DNA of 34,742 bases. It comes from Candidatus Choladousia intestinipullorum (GTDB lineage Bacteria > Bacillota > Clostridia > Lachnospirales > Lachnospiraceae). Location of the stretch: positions 1 to 34,742 of the forward strand of contig DVHT01000005.1 of assembly GCA_018711885.1 (NCBI GenBank), read 5' to 3'. The stretch's first letter is position 1. The number at the start of each line of letters is the position of its first letter. Both the position numbers and the translations under genes were made by a program. Of this stretch, positions 27,280-34,742 are shown piece by piece. The notes below the pieces were generated by a model that was not told the origin of the DNA, did no database searches, and worked only from the letters and a program-made list of their open reading frames with translations.

Positions 27280-27918
27280 ATGGCAAATTTTAAGAATGAA
27301 AAGGGCAATCCTGTCCTGATGAAAATGGTAAAAGCGATCCAGGATAACAAAGATTATCTCGGAGAAGTAGACGGCCTGATCGGCGACGGCGATCACGGAA
27401 TGAATATGAACAAAGGATTTACGATGTTCGGAAAAGAGTTCGGAGAAAAAGAATTTACGTTCTCCGAAGGTCTGTACGAGCTTGGAAATATCCTGTTCTC
27501 ACAGATCGGAGGTTCTATGGGACCGATCTACGGCACGGTATTTATGGATATGTCGGATGCCGGAGAAGATTTTGAGGAGATCGGCGTATCTGAGCTTGCG
27601 GACATGCTGGCAGCGGGCCTTGCAGGACTTCAGGAGATCGTAGAGGCGCAAGTCGGAGACAAGACGCTCGTTGATACGCTCTCACCGGCAGTAGACGCAC
27701 TGAAGGAGTCAGCCGGAGCAGGAGAGGACCTCTCTTCAGCTCTCGTTAAGATGAAAGACGCCGCTAAGAAGGGAATGGAGTCCACAAAGGACCTCGTTGC
27801 AAAATTCGGACGTTCCAGCCGTCTCGGCGAGCGTTCCAGAGGCGTGCTTGACGCAGGAAGCGTATCGTGCTGCATTATCCTGACGGCGATGGCTGACGGG
27901 ATTCTGGAGAATCTGTAA
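27280..27918 (+). CDS. dhaL: Dihydroxyacetone kinase-type subunit DhaL
   Basis: VDGLIGDGDHGMNMNKGF; GGSMGPIYG; KFGRSSRLGERSRGVLDAGS. Confidence 0.93.
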   Translation: MANFKNEKGNPVLMKMVKAIQDNKDYLGEVDGLIGDGDHGMNMNKGFTMFGKEFGEKEFTFSEGLYELGNILFSQIGGSMGPIYGTVFMDMSDAGEDFEEIGVSELADMLAAGLAGLQEIVEAQVGDKTLVDTLSPAVDALKESAGAGEDLSSALVKMKDAAKKGMESTKDLVAKFGRSSRLGERSRGVLDAGSVSCCIILTAMADGILENL

Positions 27919-27945
27919 CCACCAGGGATAAAGGAGGAAAACACA

Positions 27946-28383
27946 ATGAAAATTGCGGTTGGATGTGATCCGAATGCTACAGAGTTCAAAAAAGAACTGA
28001 TTCCATTTATCGAAGGACTCGGCCATGAAGTGACGGATTTTGGAAGCGATGACCCGATTTATGCAAACGTGGCGATCGAAGTCGCAGAAGCAGTTGCGGC
28101 AAAGAAATACGACAGAGGCGTCCTGTTCTGCGGAACGGGTATCGGTGTAATGCTCGCAGCGAACAAAGTAAAAGGGGCTTACGCAGCAGTAGTCGGAGAC
28201 GTATATTCCGCGCAGCGCGCGTGCCTGAGCAATAACTGCAATATCATTACTCTCGGAAGCCAGGTAACGGGGATCAAAAAAGCGGAAGTGATGATTGAAG
28301 CGTACCTCTCTCAGACCTACGTATACAACGAACGTTCCGGAAAGAAAGTAGACCGTATTCTGGAATACGAAAGAGAACACTAA
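27946..28383 (+). CDS. RpiB/LacA/LacB family sugar-phosphate isomerase
   Basis: MKIAVGCDPNATEFKKEL...VLFCGTGIGVMLAANKVKG...YSAQRACLSNNCNIITLGSQVTG. Confidence 0.92.
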   Translation: MKIAVGCDPNATEFKKELIPFIEGLGHEVTDFGSDDPIYANVAIEVAEAVAAKKYDRGVLFCGTGIGVMLAANKVKGAYAAVVGDVYSAQRACLSNNCNIITLGSQVTGIKKAEVMIEAYLSQTYVYNERSGKKVDRILEYEREH

Positions 28384-28398
28384 AGCCATAATATGACG

Positions 28399-28461
28399 AA
28401 AGACCCTTCCGGCAGGGAGGTGTACACCGCGAACCGGTGTGCCTCTGCCGGGAGGGTCTTT
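28399..28461. terminator. Bidirectional terminator between convergent rpiB-like and hlyIII genes
   Basis: AAAGACCCTTCCGGCAG ... CTGCCGGGAGGGTCTTT long stem with inner ACACCG/CGGTGT stem. Confidence 0.85.
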
Positions 28462-28469
28462 CTGACTGT

Positions 28470-29120
28470 TCAGACGATATACTGATACATACAGATGAAG
28501 TGGCAGATACTGCCGCCCATCACAAACAGATGAAAGATTTCATGGGAGCCGAAATTCTTGTGGATGCTGTTGAATACCGGAAGTTTCAGTGCATAAATGA
28601 CGCCGCCTGCCGTATACAGAAGTCCTCCTGTGAGCAGCCATAAAAAAGCAGGGCGGGACAGTGCTGTGAGCAGCTCTCCGAATACGGACAGGCAGGCCCA
28701 TCCCATTGCGATATATATAATGGAAGAAAACCATTTCGGACAGGTGATCCAAAAGGCTTTTACCAGCATTCCGACGGCTGCGATAGCCCACACTGTGATC
28801 AGCAGAGTATGTCCAGACTGAGGCTCCAGAACAAGCAGGCAGACCGGAGTATAAGAGCCGGCAATGAGGACAAAGATCATCATATGGTCGATCTTACGGA
28901 AAATCCTTAAACTGTGTCCGTTTAAGTTGACGGAATGGTACAAAGTGCTGGCGCCGTAAAGCAGGATCATGCTGGTCATAAAGACCGCCATGGAAAAAAC
29001 ACCGACGCGTCCGGCGTCGAATGCCGCTTTTACGAGGAGCGGCGCGGCAGCGAGGGCAGCCAGTACCATGGCGATAAAATGCGTGATGGCGCTTCCCGGT
29101 TCGCGTATTGTAATAGTCAT
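28470..29120 (-). CDS. Hemolysin III family (PAQR-like) membrane protein
   Basis: GSAITHFIAMVLAALAAAPLL; GASTLYHSVNLNGHSLRIFRKIDHMMIFVLIAGSYTPV; HEIFHLFVMGGSICHF; RBS AGGAGG before the start at 29120. Confidence 0.92.
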   Translation of the reverse strand: MTITIREPGSAITHFIAMVLAALAAAPLLVKAAFDAGRVGVFSMAVFMTSMILLYGASTLYHSVNLNGHSLRIFRKIDHMMIFVLIAGSYTPVCLLVLEPQSGHTLLITVWAIAAVGMLVKAFWITCPKWFSSIIYIAMGWACLSVFGELLTALSRPAFLWLLTGGLLYTAGGVIYALKLPVFNSIHKNFGSHEIFHLFVMGGSICHFICMYQYIV

Positions 29121-29254
29121 ATGAACACCTCCTGTAAGATCTGCAAAACGAGAAGTAGTTTTAAAAACTATATTAAGTATATGCAAATACTACCACTGCT
29201 ATTCAAAGATGTCAACAAGAATCCTGCCGGAGTTTCTGAGGGAACTGTCTTTTT

Positions 29255-29272
29255 TTGGCGAAACTCCGCCAA
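29255..29272. promoter_or_regulatory. Inverted repeat adjacent to the -35 of the BMP transporter
   Basis: TTGGCG-N6-CGCCAA ends 5 bp upstream of TTGACA (29278-29283). Confidence 0.5.
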
Positions 29273-29395
29273 AGGAATTGACACAATCCTGAAAATATTA
29301 TAAATTGATAGATGTTCAGATGATTTGAACGTTTGGTTTTCTATGTAAAATGTTGTGTTTGGAAGAACGACAGAAAATTGCGAGGAGGAAAAAAC

Positions 29396-30577
29396 ATGAA
29401 AATCAGGAAATTACTTGCATTGACGATGGCAGCCGCAATGACTGCTTCTATGACGGCCGGTGTCGCGGGAGCGGAAGAAGGCGGCGTTGCGCCGGAGGAT
29501 CTGAAGGTCGGCGTTATTTACATCGGCGATGAGAACGAGGGCTACACGTCTGCGCATATGGCCGGAATTGACGAAATGCAGGAAGCGCTCGGTCTGGATG
29601 ATTCCCAGATCATTGAGAAGCCGCTGATCGGAGAGGATGAAGCGTGCGCTGACGCGGCATATGATCTCGCGGACCAGGGATGCCAGATCGTCTTTGCGAC
29701 GAGCTTTGGCCATGAAACGTATGTGCTGGAGGCGGCAGCGGATTACCCGGAGGTAGAGTTCTGCCACGCGACAGGCTATCAGGCAAGTACGAGCGGGCTG
29801 GAGAATATGCATAATTTCTTCACATCAGTATATGAATCGCGTTACGTATCCGGCGTTGTTGCCGGCATGAAGCTCAACGAGATGCTGGAGGACGGCACGA
29901 TCACAGAGGATCAGCTCAAAATGGGATATGTAGGCGCATATCCGTATGCCGAGGTAATTTCCGGATATACTGCTTTCTTCCTCGGCGCCAGGAGCGTATG
30001 CCCGGATGTGACGATGGAAGTAAAATACACCAACAGCTGGGCAAGCTTCGACCTTGAAAAAGAGTGCGCGGAAGCGCTGATCGCAGACGGCTGTGTCCTG
30101 ATCAGCCAGCATGCGGATACGACGGGAGCTCCTACCGCATGCGAGGCGGCGGGCGTGCCGGTAGTCGGATATAATATTTCCATGATCGAGACGGCTCCGA
30201 CACAGGCGCTGACGTCCGCATCCATCAACTGGGGGCCGTACTACACGTACGCAGTACAGTGCGTGATCGACGGAACACCGATCGATACGGACTGGTGTAA
30301 GGGATACGCGGAAGGCGCCGACAGGATCACAGAGCTGAATGAGGCGGCAGTCGCAGAAGGAACAGAGGAAAAGGTCGCAGAGGTAGAGGCGGCGATTATC
30401 GACGGTTCTCTGAAGGTATTCGATACTTCTACATGGACGGTGGACGGAGAGACGCTTGATTCCTACGTAAAGAACGACATCGAGTATATTTCCGACGGAT
30501 ACTTCCATGAGTCCGAGTTTGCTTCTGCGCCGGCATTTGATATCGCGATCGACGGTATTACTTCTATTACAGAGTAA
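29396..30577 (+). CDS. BMP family ABC transporter substrate-binding protein
   Basis: LKVGVIYIGDENEGYTSAHMAGIDEM; FATSFGHETYVLEAAADYPEVEFCHATGY; KMGYVGAYPYAEVISGYTAFFLGARSV; followed by ATPase and two permeases. Confidence 0.9.
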   Translation: MKIRKLLALTMAAAMTASMTAGVAGAEEGGVAPEDLKVGVIYIGDENEGYTSAHMAGIDEMQEALGLDDSQIIEKPLIGEDEACADAAYDLADQGCQIVFATSFGHETYVLEAAADYPEVEFCHATGYQASTSGLENMHNFFTSVYESRYVSGVVAGMKLNEMLEDGTITEDQLKMGYVGAYPYAEVISGYTAFFLGARSVCPDVTMEVKYTNSWASFDLEKECAEALIADGCVLISQHADTTGAPTACEAAGVPVVGYNISMIETAPTQALTSASINWGPYYTYAVQCVIDGTPIDTDWCKGYAEGADRITELNEAAVAEGTEEKVAEVEAAIIDGSLKVFDTSTWTVDGETLDSYVKNDIEYISDGYFHESEFASAPAFDIAIDGITSITE

Positions 30578-30624
30578 AGGACGCGCTTTGCGGTAAACAG
30601 TCCGGGGGTGTTGTGTCCGGATGA

Positions 30625-30654
30625 TTTAACCACAGGTAAAGGCAGTTGGTTAAA
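30625..30654 (+). other. Intercistronic hairpin between substrate-binding protein and ATPase genes
   Basis: TTTAACCA-N14-TGGTTAAA perfect arms, no T tract. Confidence 0.5.
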
Positions 30655-30715
30655 CCCGGCACAGCGCCCCTGGTTTTCGTATGTTGTGTGTGAAGAGAAA
30701 AGGAGCAATCGGAAT

Positions 30716-32254
30716 ATGGAGCAGACGTATGCAATTGAATTGCAGAATATTACGAAGCGGTTTGGCAGTACCGTTGCCAATGATAAGATCAATCTGTCCG
30801 TAAAAAAGGGAGAGATCCTCTGTGTGCTGGGAGAAAACGGGAGCGGTAAGACGACGCTGATGAATATGCTTTCCGGAATCTATTACCCGGAGGAGGGCCG
30901 GATTTCCGTGGACGGAAGAGAGGTCAGGATCCGCTCGCCGAAGGATTCCTTCGACCTCGGGATTGGAATGGTGCATCAGCACTTTAAGCTGGTCGATATC
31001 CTGACGGCGGCGGAGAATATTGTGCTCGGTCTTCCGGGAAAAGCGATGCTTGACAGGAAGCAGATTGTTGCGGACATTGAAGCGCTCGTGCAGAAATACG
31101 GTTTTGACCTTGACCCGCGGCAGAAGATTTATGAAATGTCCGTATCACAAAAGCAGACGGTGGAGATCGTCAAAATGCTGTACCGGGGCGCCAGAATACT
31201 GATTCTGGATGAACCGACGGCAGTGCTGACGCCTCAGGAGGCGGAGAGGCTGTTTGAAGTGCTGCGCAATATGAAGAAGGACGGATGTTCTATTATCCTG
31301 ATTACCCATAAGCTGCACGAGGTGCTCGCGGTATCCGACCGCGTATCAATCCTGCGCAAGGGGCACTATATTAATACAGTCGATACGAAAGATGCGACTG
31401 TAGCTTCGCTGACGGAGATGATGGTAGGGGCAAAGGTGGATCTGAATATCGAACGCCCGGAGCCTGTGAACTGCAAAAAGCGTCTCGATCTCAGAAATGT
31501 GACGTGTACGACGAAGGACGGGATCAAATCGCTCGACTCGGCCACGCTCAGTATTTACGGCGGAGAGATCCTCGGCATCGCGGGAATCGCCGGAAGCGGA
31601 CAGAAAGAGCTGCTGGAAGCGATCGCAGGACTGGAGCCTGTGACAGAAGGCTCGATCACCTTTTACCCGGATGACGGCGGGCAGAAGAATATTACGAATC
31701 TTGATGTGGCAAAGATCCGCAAGCTCGGCGTGAGACTGGCGTTTGTGCCGGAGGACCGTCTCGGAATGGGACTGGTAGGCTCTATGAATATGACGGACAA
31801 TATGATGCTCCGCAGCTACCAGAAGGGAAAATCCGAGTTTCTGGACAGAAAGACGCCCGGAAAGCTGGCGGCGAAGATCAAAAACCAGCTCGAAATCGTA
31901 ACACCAAGCATTTCCGCGCCGGTCGGAAGGATGTCAGGCGGAAATGTACAGAAAGTGCTCGTCGGCCGGGAGATCGCTCAGAAGCCCAAGGTGCTCATGG
32001 TTGCGTATCCGACGCGTGGGATTGATATTAATTCTTCCTATACGATTTACCACCTGCTGAATGAACAGAAGAAAAAGGGGATCGCTGTGATCTGCGTGAT
32101 TGAAGACCTCGACGTGCTGATGGAGCTGTGCGACAGGATCGCGGTCCTCTGCGGAGGCAGGATTACCGGCATTGTAGACGGGCGGACAGCAAAAAAGGAA
32201 GAGCTTGGCATACTGATGACACAGCATGAAGCAGGAGGTGCTGACGGTGAATAA
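30716..32254 (+). CDS. ABC transporter dual ATP-binding protein (BMP/sugar type)
   Basis: Two NBDs: GENGSGKTT...ILILDEPTAVLTPQEA and GIAGSGQKELLEAIAGL...MSGGNVQKVLVGREI. Confidence 0.93.
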   Translation: MEQTYAIELQNITKRFGSTVANDKINLSVKKGEILCVLGENGSGKTTLMNMLSGIYYPEEGRISVDGREVRIRSPKDSFDLGIGMVHQHFKLVDILTAAENIVLGLPGKAMLDRKQIVADIEALVQKYGFDLDPRQKIYEMSVSQKQTVEIVKMLYRGARILILDEPTAVLTPQEAERLFEVLRNMKKDGCSIILITHKLHEVLAVSDRVSILRKGHYINTVDTKDATVASLTEMMVGAKVDLNIERPEPVNCKKRLDLRNVTCTTKDGIKSLDSATLSIYGGEILGIAGIAGSGQKELLEAIAGLEPVTEGSITFYPDDGGQKNITNLDVAKIRKLGVRLAFVPEDRLGMGLVGSMNMTDNMMLRSYQKGKSEFLDRKTPGKLAAKIKNQLEIVTPSISAPVGRMSGGNVQKVLVGREIAQKPKVLMVAYPTRGIDINSSYTIYHLLNEQKKKGIAVICVIEDLDVLMELCDRIAVLCGGRITGIVDGRTAKKEELGILMTQHEAGGADGE

Positions 32255-33338
32255 AGAACCATTTTTTCGGATGTCGAAACGGGAATCAATAGGGATCGGC
32301 AAGAGGATTTTGATCTATGCCGCCGCGCTTCTGCTGGCTCTCGTGGCGTGCGCAGGAGTCATCTACCTGCTGGTCCGCATGAACCCGCTCGACGTTTATA
32401 AAGCAATCTTTGACGGCGCGCTTGGAAGCAAGCGGCGTATCTGGATCACGGTGCGCGATATGCTGACGCTGCTCTGCATTGCGGTCGGCCTTGCCCCGGC
32501 ATTCCGGATGCGTTTCTGGAATATCGGAGCGGAAGGGCAGATCCTGATCGGAGGCCTTGCCTCTGCGGCGCTCATGATCAATCTGGCGGATAAGGTACCG
32601 AATGTACTGCTGATCCTTCTGATGATTGCGGCAAGCGCGGTGTGCGGCCTGATCTGGGGACTGATCCCGACTGCTTTTAAAGTGAAGTGGAAAACAAATG
32701 AGACGCTGTTTACTCTGATGCTGAATTACGTGGCGATGCAGGCCGTAACGTTCTGCATCGTATTCTGGGAGAATCCGAAGGGCTCCAATACGGTCGGCAT
32801 CATCAACCAGCAGACGCGGGCAGGATGGCTGCCGGAGGTATTCGGCCTCGAATATTTCTGGAATATCGTGATCGTAGCGGCGCTGACCATATTTATGTTT
32901 ATTTATCTGAAATTCAGCAAGCACGGCTATGAGGTGGCTGTCGTGGGAGAGAGTGAACGGACGGCACGGTATGCCGGAATCAACGTGAAAAAGGTCATGC
33001 TCGGCACGATGGCGATCTCAGGTGCGATCTGCGGAATTGCCGGGTTTATCCTTGTCAGCGGTTCCGGACATACGATCTCGACTTCTACAGCGGGAGGACG
33101 CGGATTTACGGCCATCATCGTTGCGTGGCTCGCAAAGTTCAATTCGTTTGTGATGGTGCTGATCGCTTTCGGCATCGTATTCATGGAAAAGGGCGCGATC
33201 CAGATCGCTTCCCAGTACGGGCTGAATGAAAACGCGTCGGACGTCCTGCTTGGGATCATCCTGTTTTTCGTCCTTGGAGCAGAATTCTTCGTCAACTATA
33301 AAATCGAGAGAAATCACAGATCGGAGGGTGTGCAGTGA
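32247..33338 (+). CDS. ABC transporter permease (BPD_transp_2-like)
   Basis: FRMRFWNIGAEGQILIGGL; TNETLFTLMLNYVA; GTG start at 32247 preceded by AGGAGG. Confidence 0.92.
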   Translation: MNKEPFFRMSKRESIGIGKRILIYAAALLLALVACAGVIYLLVRMNPLDVYKAIFDGALGSKRRIWITVRDMLTLLCIAVGLAPAFRMRFWNIGAEGQILIGGLASAALMINLADKVPNVLLILLMIAASAVCGLIWGLIPTAFKVKWKTNETLFTLMLNYVAMQAVTFCIVFWENPKGSNTVGIINQQTRAGWLPEVFGLEYFWNIVIVAALTIFMFIYLKFSKHGYEVAVVGESERTARYAGINVKKVMLGTMAISGAICGIAGFILVSGSGHTISTSTAGGRGFTAIIVAWLAKFNSFVMVLIAFGIVFMEKGAIQIASQYGLNENASDVLLGIILFFVLGAEFFVNYKIERNHRSEGVQ

Positions 33339-34315
33339 GCGTAATTATTATTTTTATCCAAAAAGCAATCGTCCAGGGCATGGGAATCCTGTTTGGAGCG
33401 CTCGGAGAGATCCTGACCGAAAAATCCGGCAATTTAAATCTCGGGATTCCGGGTATCATGTACATGGGCGGAATTGCCGGACTGATGGGCGCTTTCTTTT
33501 ATGAGAAGAGCACGCAGGCTCCGAATCCGGCAGTCGGGATGCTGATCTCACTGCTGTGCGCGTTCGCATGCGCGGTGCTTGGCGGCCTGATCTACAGCGT
33601 TCTGACGATCACGCTCCGCGCGAACCAGAACGTGACCGGACTGGCGCTTACGATCTTCGGAACAGGTTTCGGAAACTTTTTCGGCGGTTCCATCTCCAAG
33701 CTGGCAGGCGGCGTCGGACAGATTTCAGTAAGTACCACGGCGGGGGCGTATACGGCCAGAATCCCCCTGCTGTCCGAGATACCCGTCATCGGACCGATCT
33801 TGTTTTCCTATGGCTTTTTGACGTATGCGGGGATCATCCTTGCGGTTATCCTGTCAATTTTCCTCTTTAAGACGCGCTTCGGCCTGAATCTGCGCGCGGT
33901 CGGGGAAAATCCCGGTACGGCGGACGCTGCGGGGATCAATGTTACAAAATATAAATACCTCGCGACCTGCATCGGCGCAGGGCTCGCAGGGCTCGGCGGC
34001 CTGTATTTTGTTATGGAATATTCCGGAGGAACATGGACCGACAACGGCTTCGGCGACCGCGGATGGCTCGCAGTGGCCCTTGTTATTTTCGCGATGTGGA
34101 AGCCGCTGAATGCGATCTGGGGGTCCATCCTCTTTGGGGCGCTGTATATCCTGTATCTGTACATCCCGGGACTGGGAAGGAGCATGCAGGAGATCTTTAA
34201 AGCGCTTCCGTACGTCGTGACGATCATCGTACTGGTGATCACAAGCTTCCGGAAAAAGAAAGAGAACCAGCCGCCGGCCGGACTGGGACTCCCATACTTC
34301 AGGGAAGAACGCTGA
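33335..34315 (+). CDS. ABC transporter permease (BPD_transp_2-like)
   Basis: GALGEILTEKSGNLNLGIPGIMYMGG; AVGENPGTADAAGINVTKYKYLA; GTG start overlapping upstream stop. Confidence 0.92.
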   Translation: MSVIIIFIQKAIVQGMGILFGALGEILTEKSGNLNLGIPGIMYMGGIAGLMGAFFYEKSTQAPNPAVGMLISLLCAFACAVLGGLIYSVLTITLRANQNVTGLALTIFGTGFGNFFGGSISKLAGGVGQISVSTTAGAYTARIPLLSEIPVIGPILFSYGFLTYAGIILAVILSIFLFKTRFGLNLRAVGENPGTADAAGINVTKYKYLATCIGAGLAGLGGLYFVMEYSGGTWTDNGFGDRGWLAVALVIFAMWKPLNAIWGSILFGALYILYLYIPGLGRSMQEIFKALPYVVTIIVLVITSFRKKKENQPPAGLGLPYFREER

Positions 34316-34368
34316 TCAATCAAATAGCAGGAAAGAAAAAGTACAAAGTAGATGTATCCGTATTCGTG

Positions 34369-34742
34369 AAATCAAATGTTCTTGAAGCTCTGTACAGTCT
34401 GTCCTTAAAGGTCCTTCGCCCACTGTATGCGACCAGTGATAATGAGGATCGTGTTGTTCTCCGTAAAAAACCGGTTATTGAGCCGTTTGTTTTTTCCAAA
34501 CAGAAAAAAGAAGAACCTACGGAATTTGAAGTGTTTTTCAGAACGGAGCTGGCTGAGTACCGATATCTATTAAGCATAAAACGGGATCTGGTTTTATATG
34601 AGCGTCTGGACCGTATAAAGTTAGATACTGGAAGAAAATCAGCGCTTTTTGAGAGGAGCGATGAGGGAATCATTCTGAAAGGTGTTTTTTCCAGATTAAA
34701 AATAAGTGATGAATTATCGGGTACGCTTCCGCTGCTCTCTTA
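34369..34742 (+). pseudogene. 5'-truncated AAA15-type ATPase fragment, running off the window
   Basis: Open frame KSNVLEALYSLSLKVLRPLYATSDNEDRVVLRKKPVIEPFVF...EFEVFFRTELAEYRYLLSIKRDLVLYERLDRIK begins mid Walker A (GANASGKSN expected) with no start codon plus RBS upstream. Confidence 0.6.

Noticed and set aside
29396-34315. Treating the BMP importer as definitely part of the tetrose-type cassette
   Set aside because: A convergent hemolysin III gene and a strong bidirectional terminator separate them, the promoter lacks the IclR palindrome, and BMP importers often carry nucleosides.

Overview
This 34.7 kb window looks like a Lachnospiraceae/Clostridia-type chromosome, judging by spore genes and codon/RBS style. 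It is mostly co-directional (+) housekeeping and accessory operons. In order: an SH3-domain lipoprotein with a TESETQTE tether; a nitrilase-family hydrolase; a GntR/YtrA regulator with an ABC ATPase and permease; an amidohydrolase; a dGTPase-like HD protein; a MATE transporter; a second SH3 lipoprotein; a HAD hydrolase; PlsC; SpoVAD-SpoVAE; an RluA-type pseudouridine synthase; MarR / SCP2-like / Fe-ADH / ALDH; aspartate kinase; PadR / DUF1700 / DUF4097 / PspC; an SASP-like protein; HolA; an IclR regulator (-) divergent from FucI-like isomerase / DhaK / DhaL / RpiB-like; hemolysin III (-); a BMP-type ABC importer; and, at the right edge, a 5'-truncated reading frame resembling an AAA15-type ATPase. 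The best candidate for an undescribed system is the IclR-controlled FucI-like/DhaK/DhaL/RpiB-like cassette. Its RpiB homologue lacks the histidines expected for opening a furanose ring, which fits an acyclic tetrose-phosphate substrate. A strong promoter with tandem palindromic operator sites precedes it. All calls come from reading the sequence and supplied translations; no database search was run.
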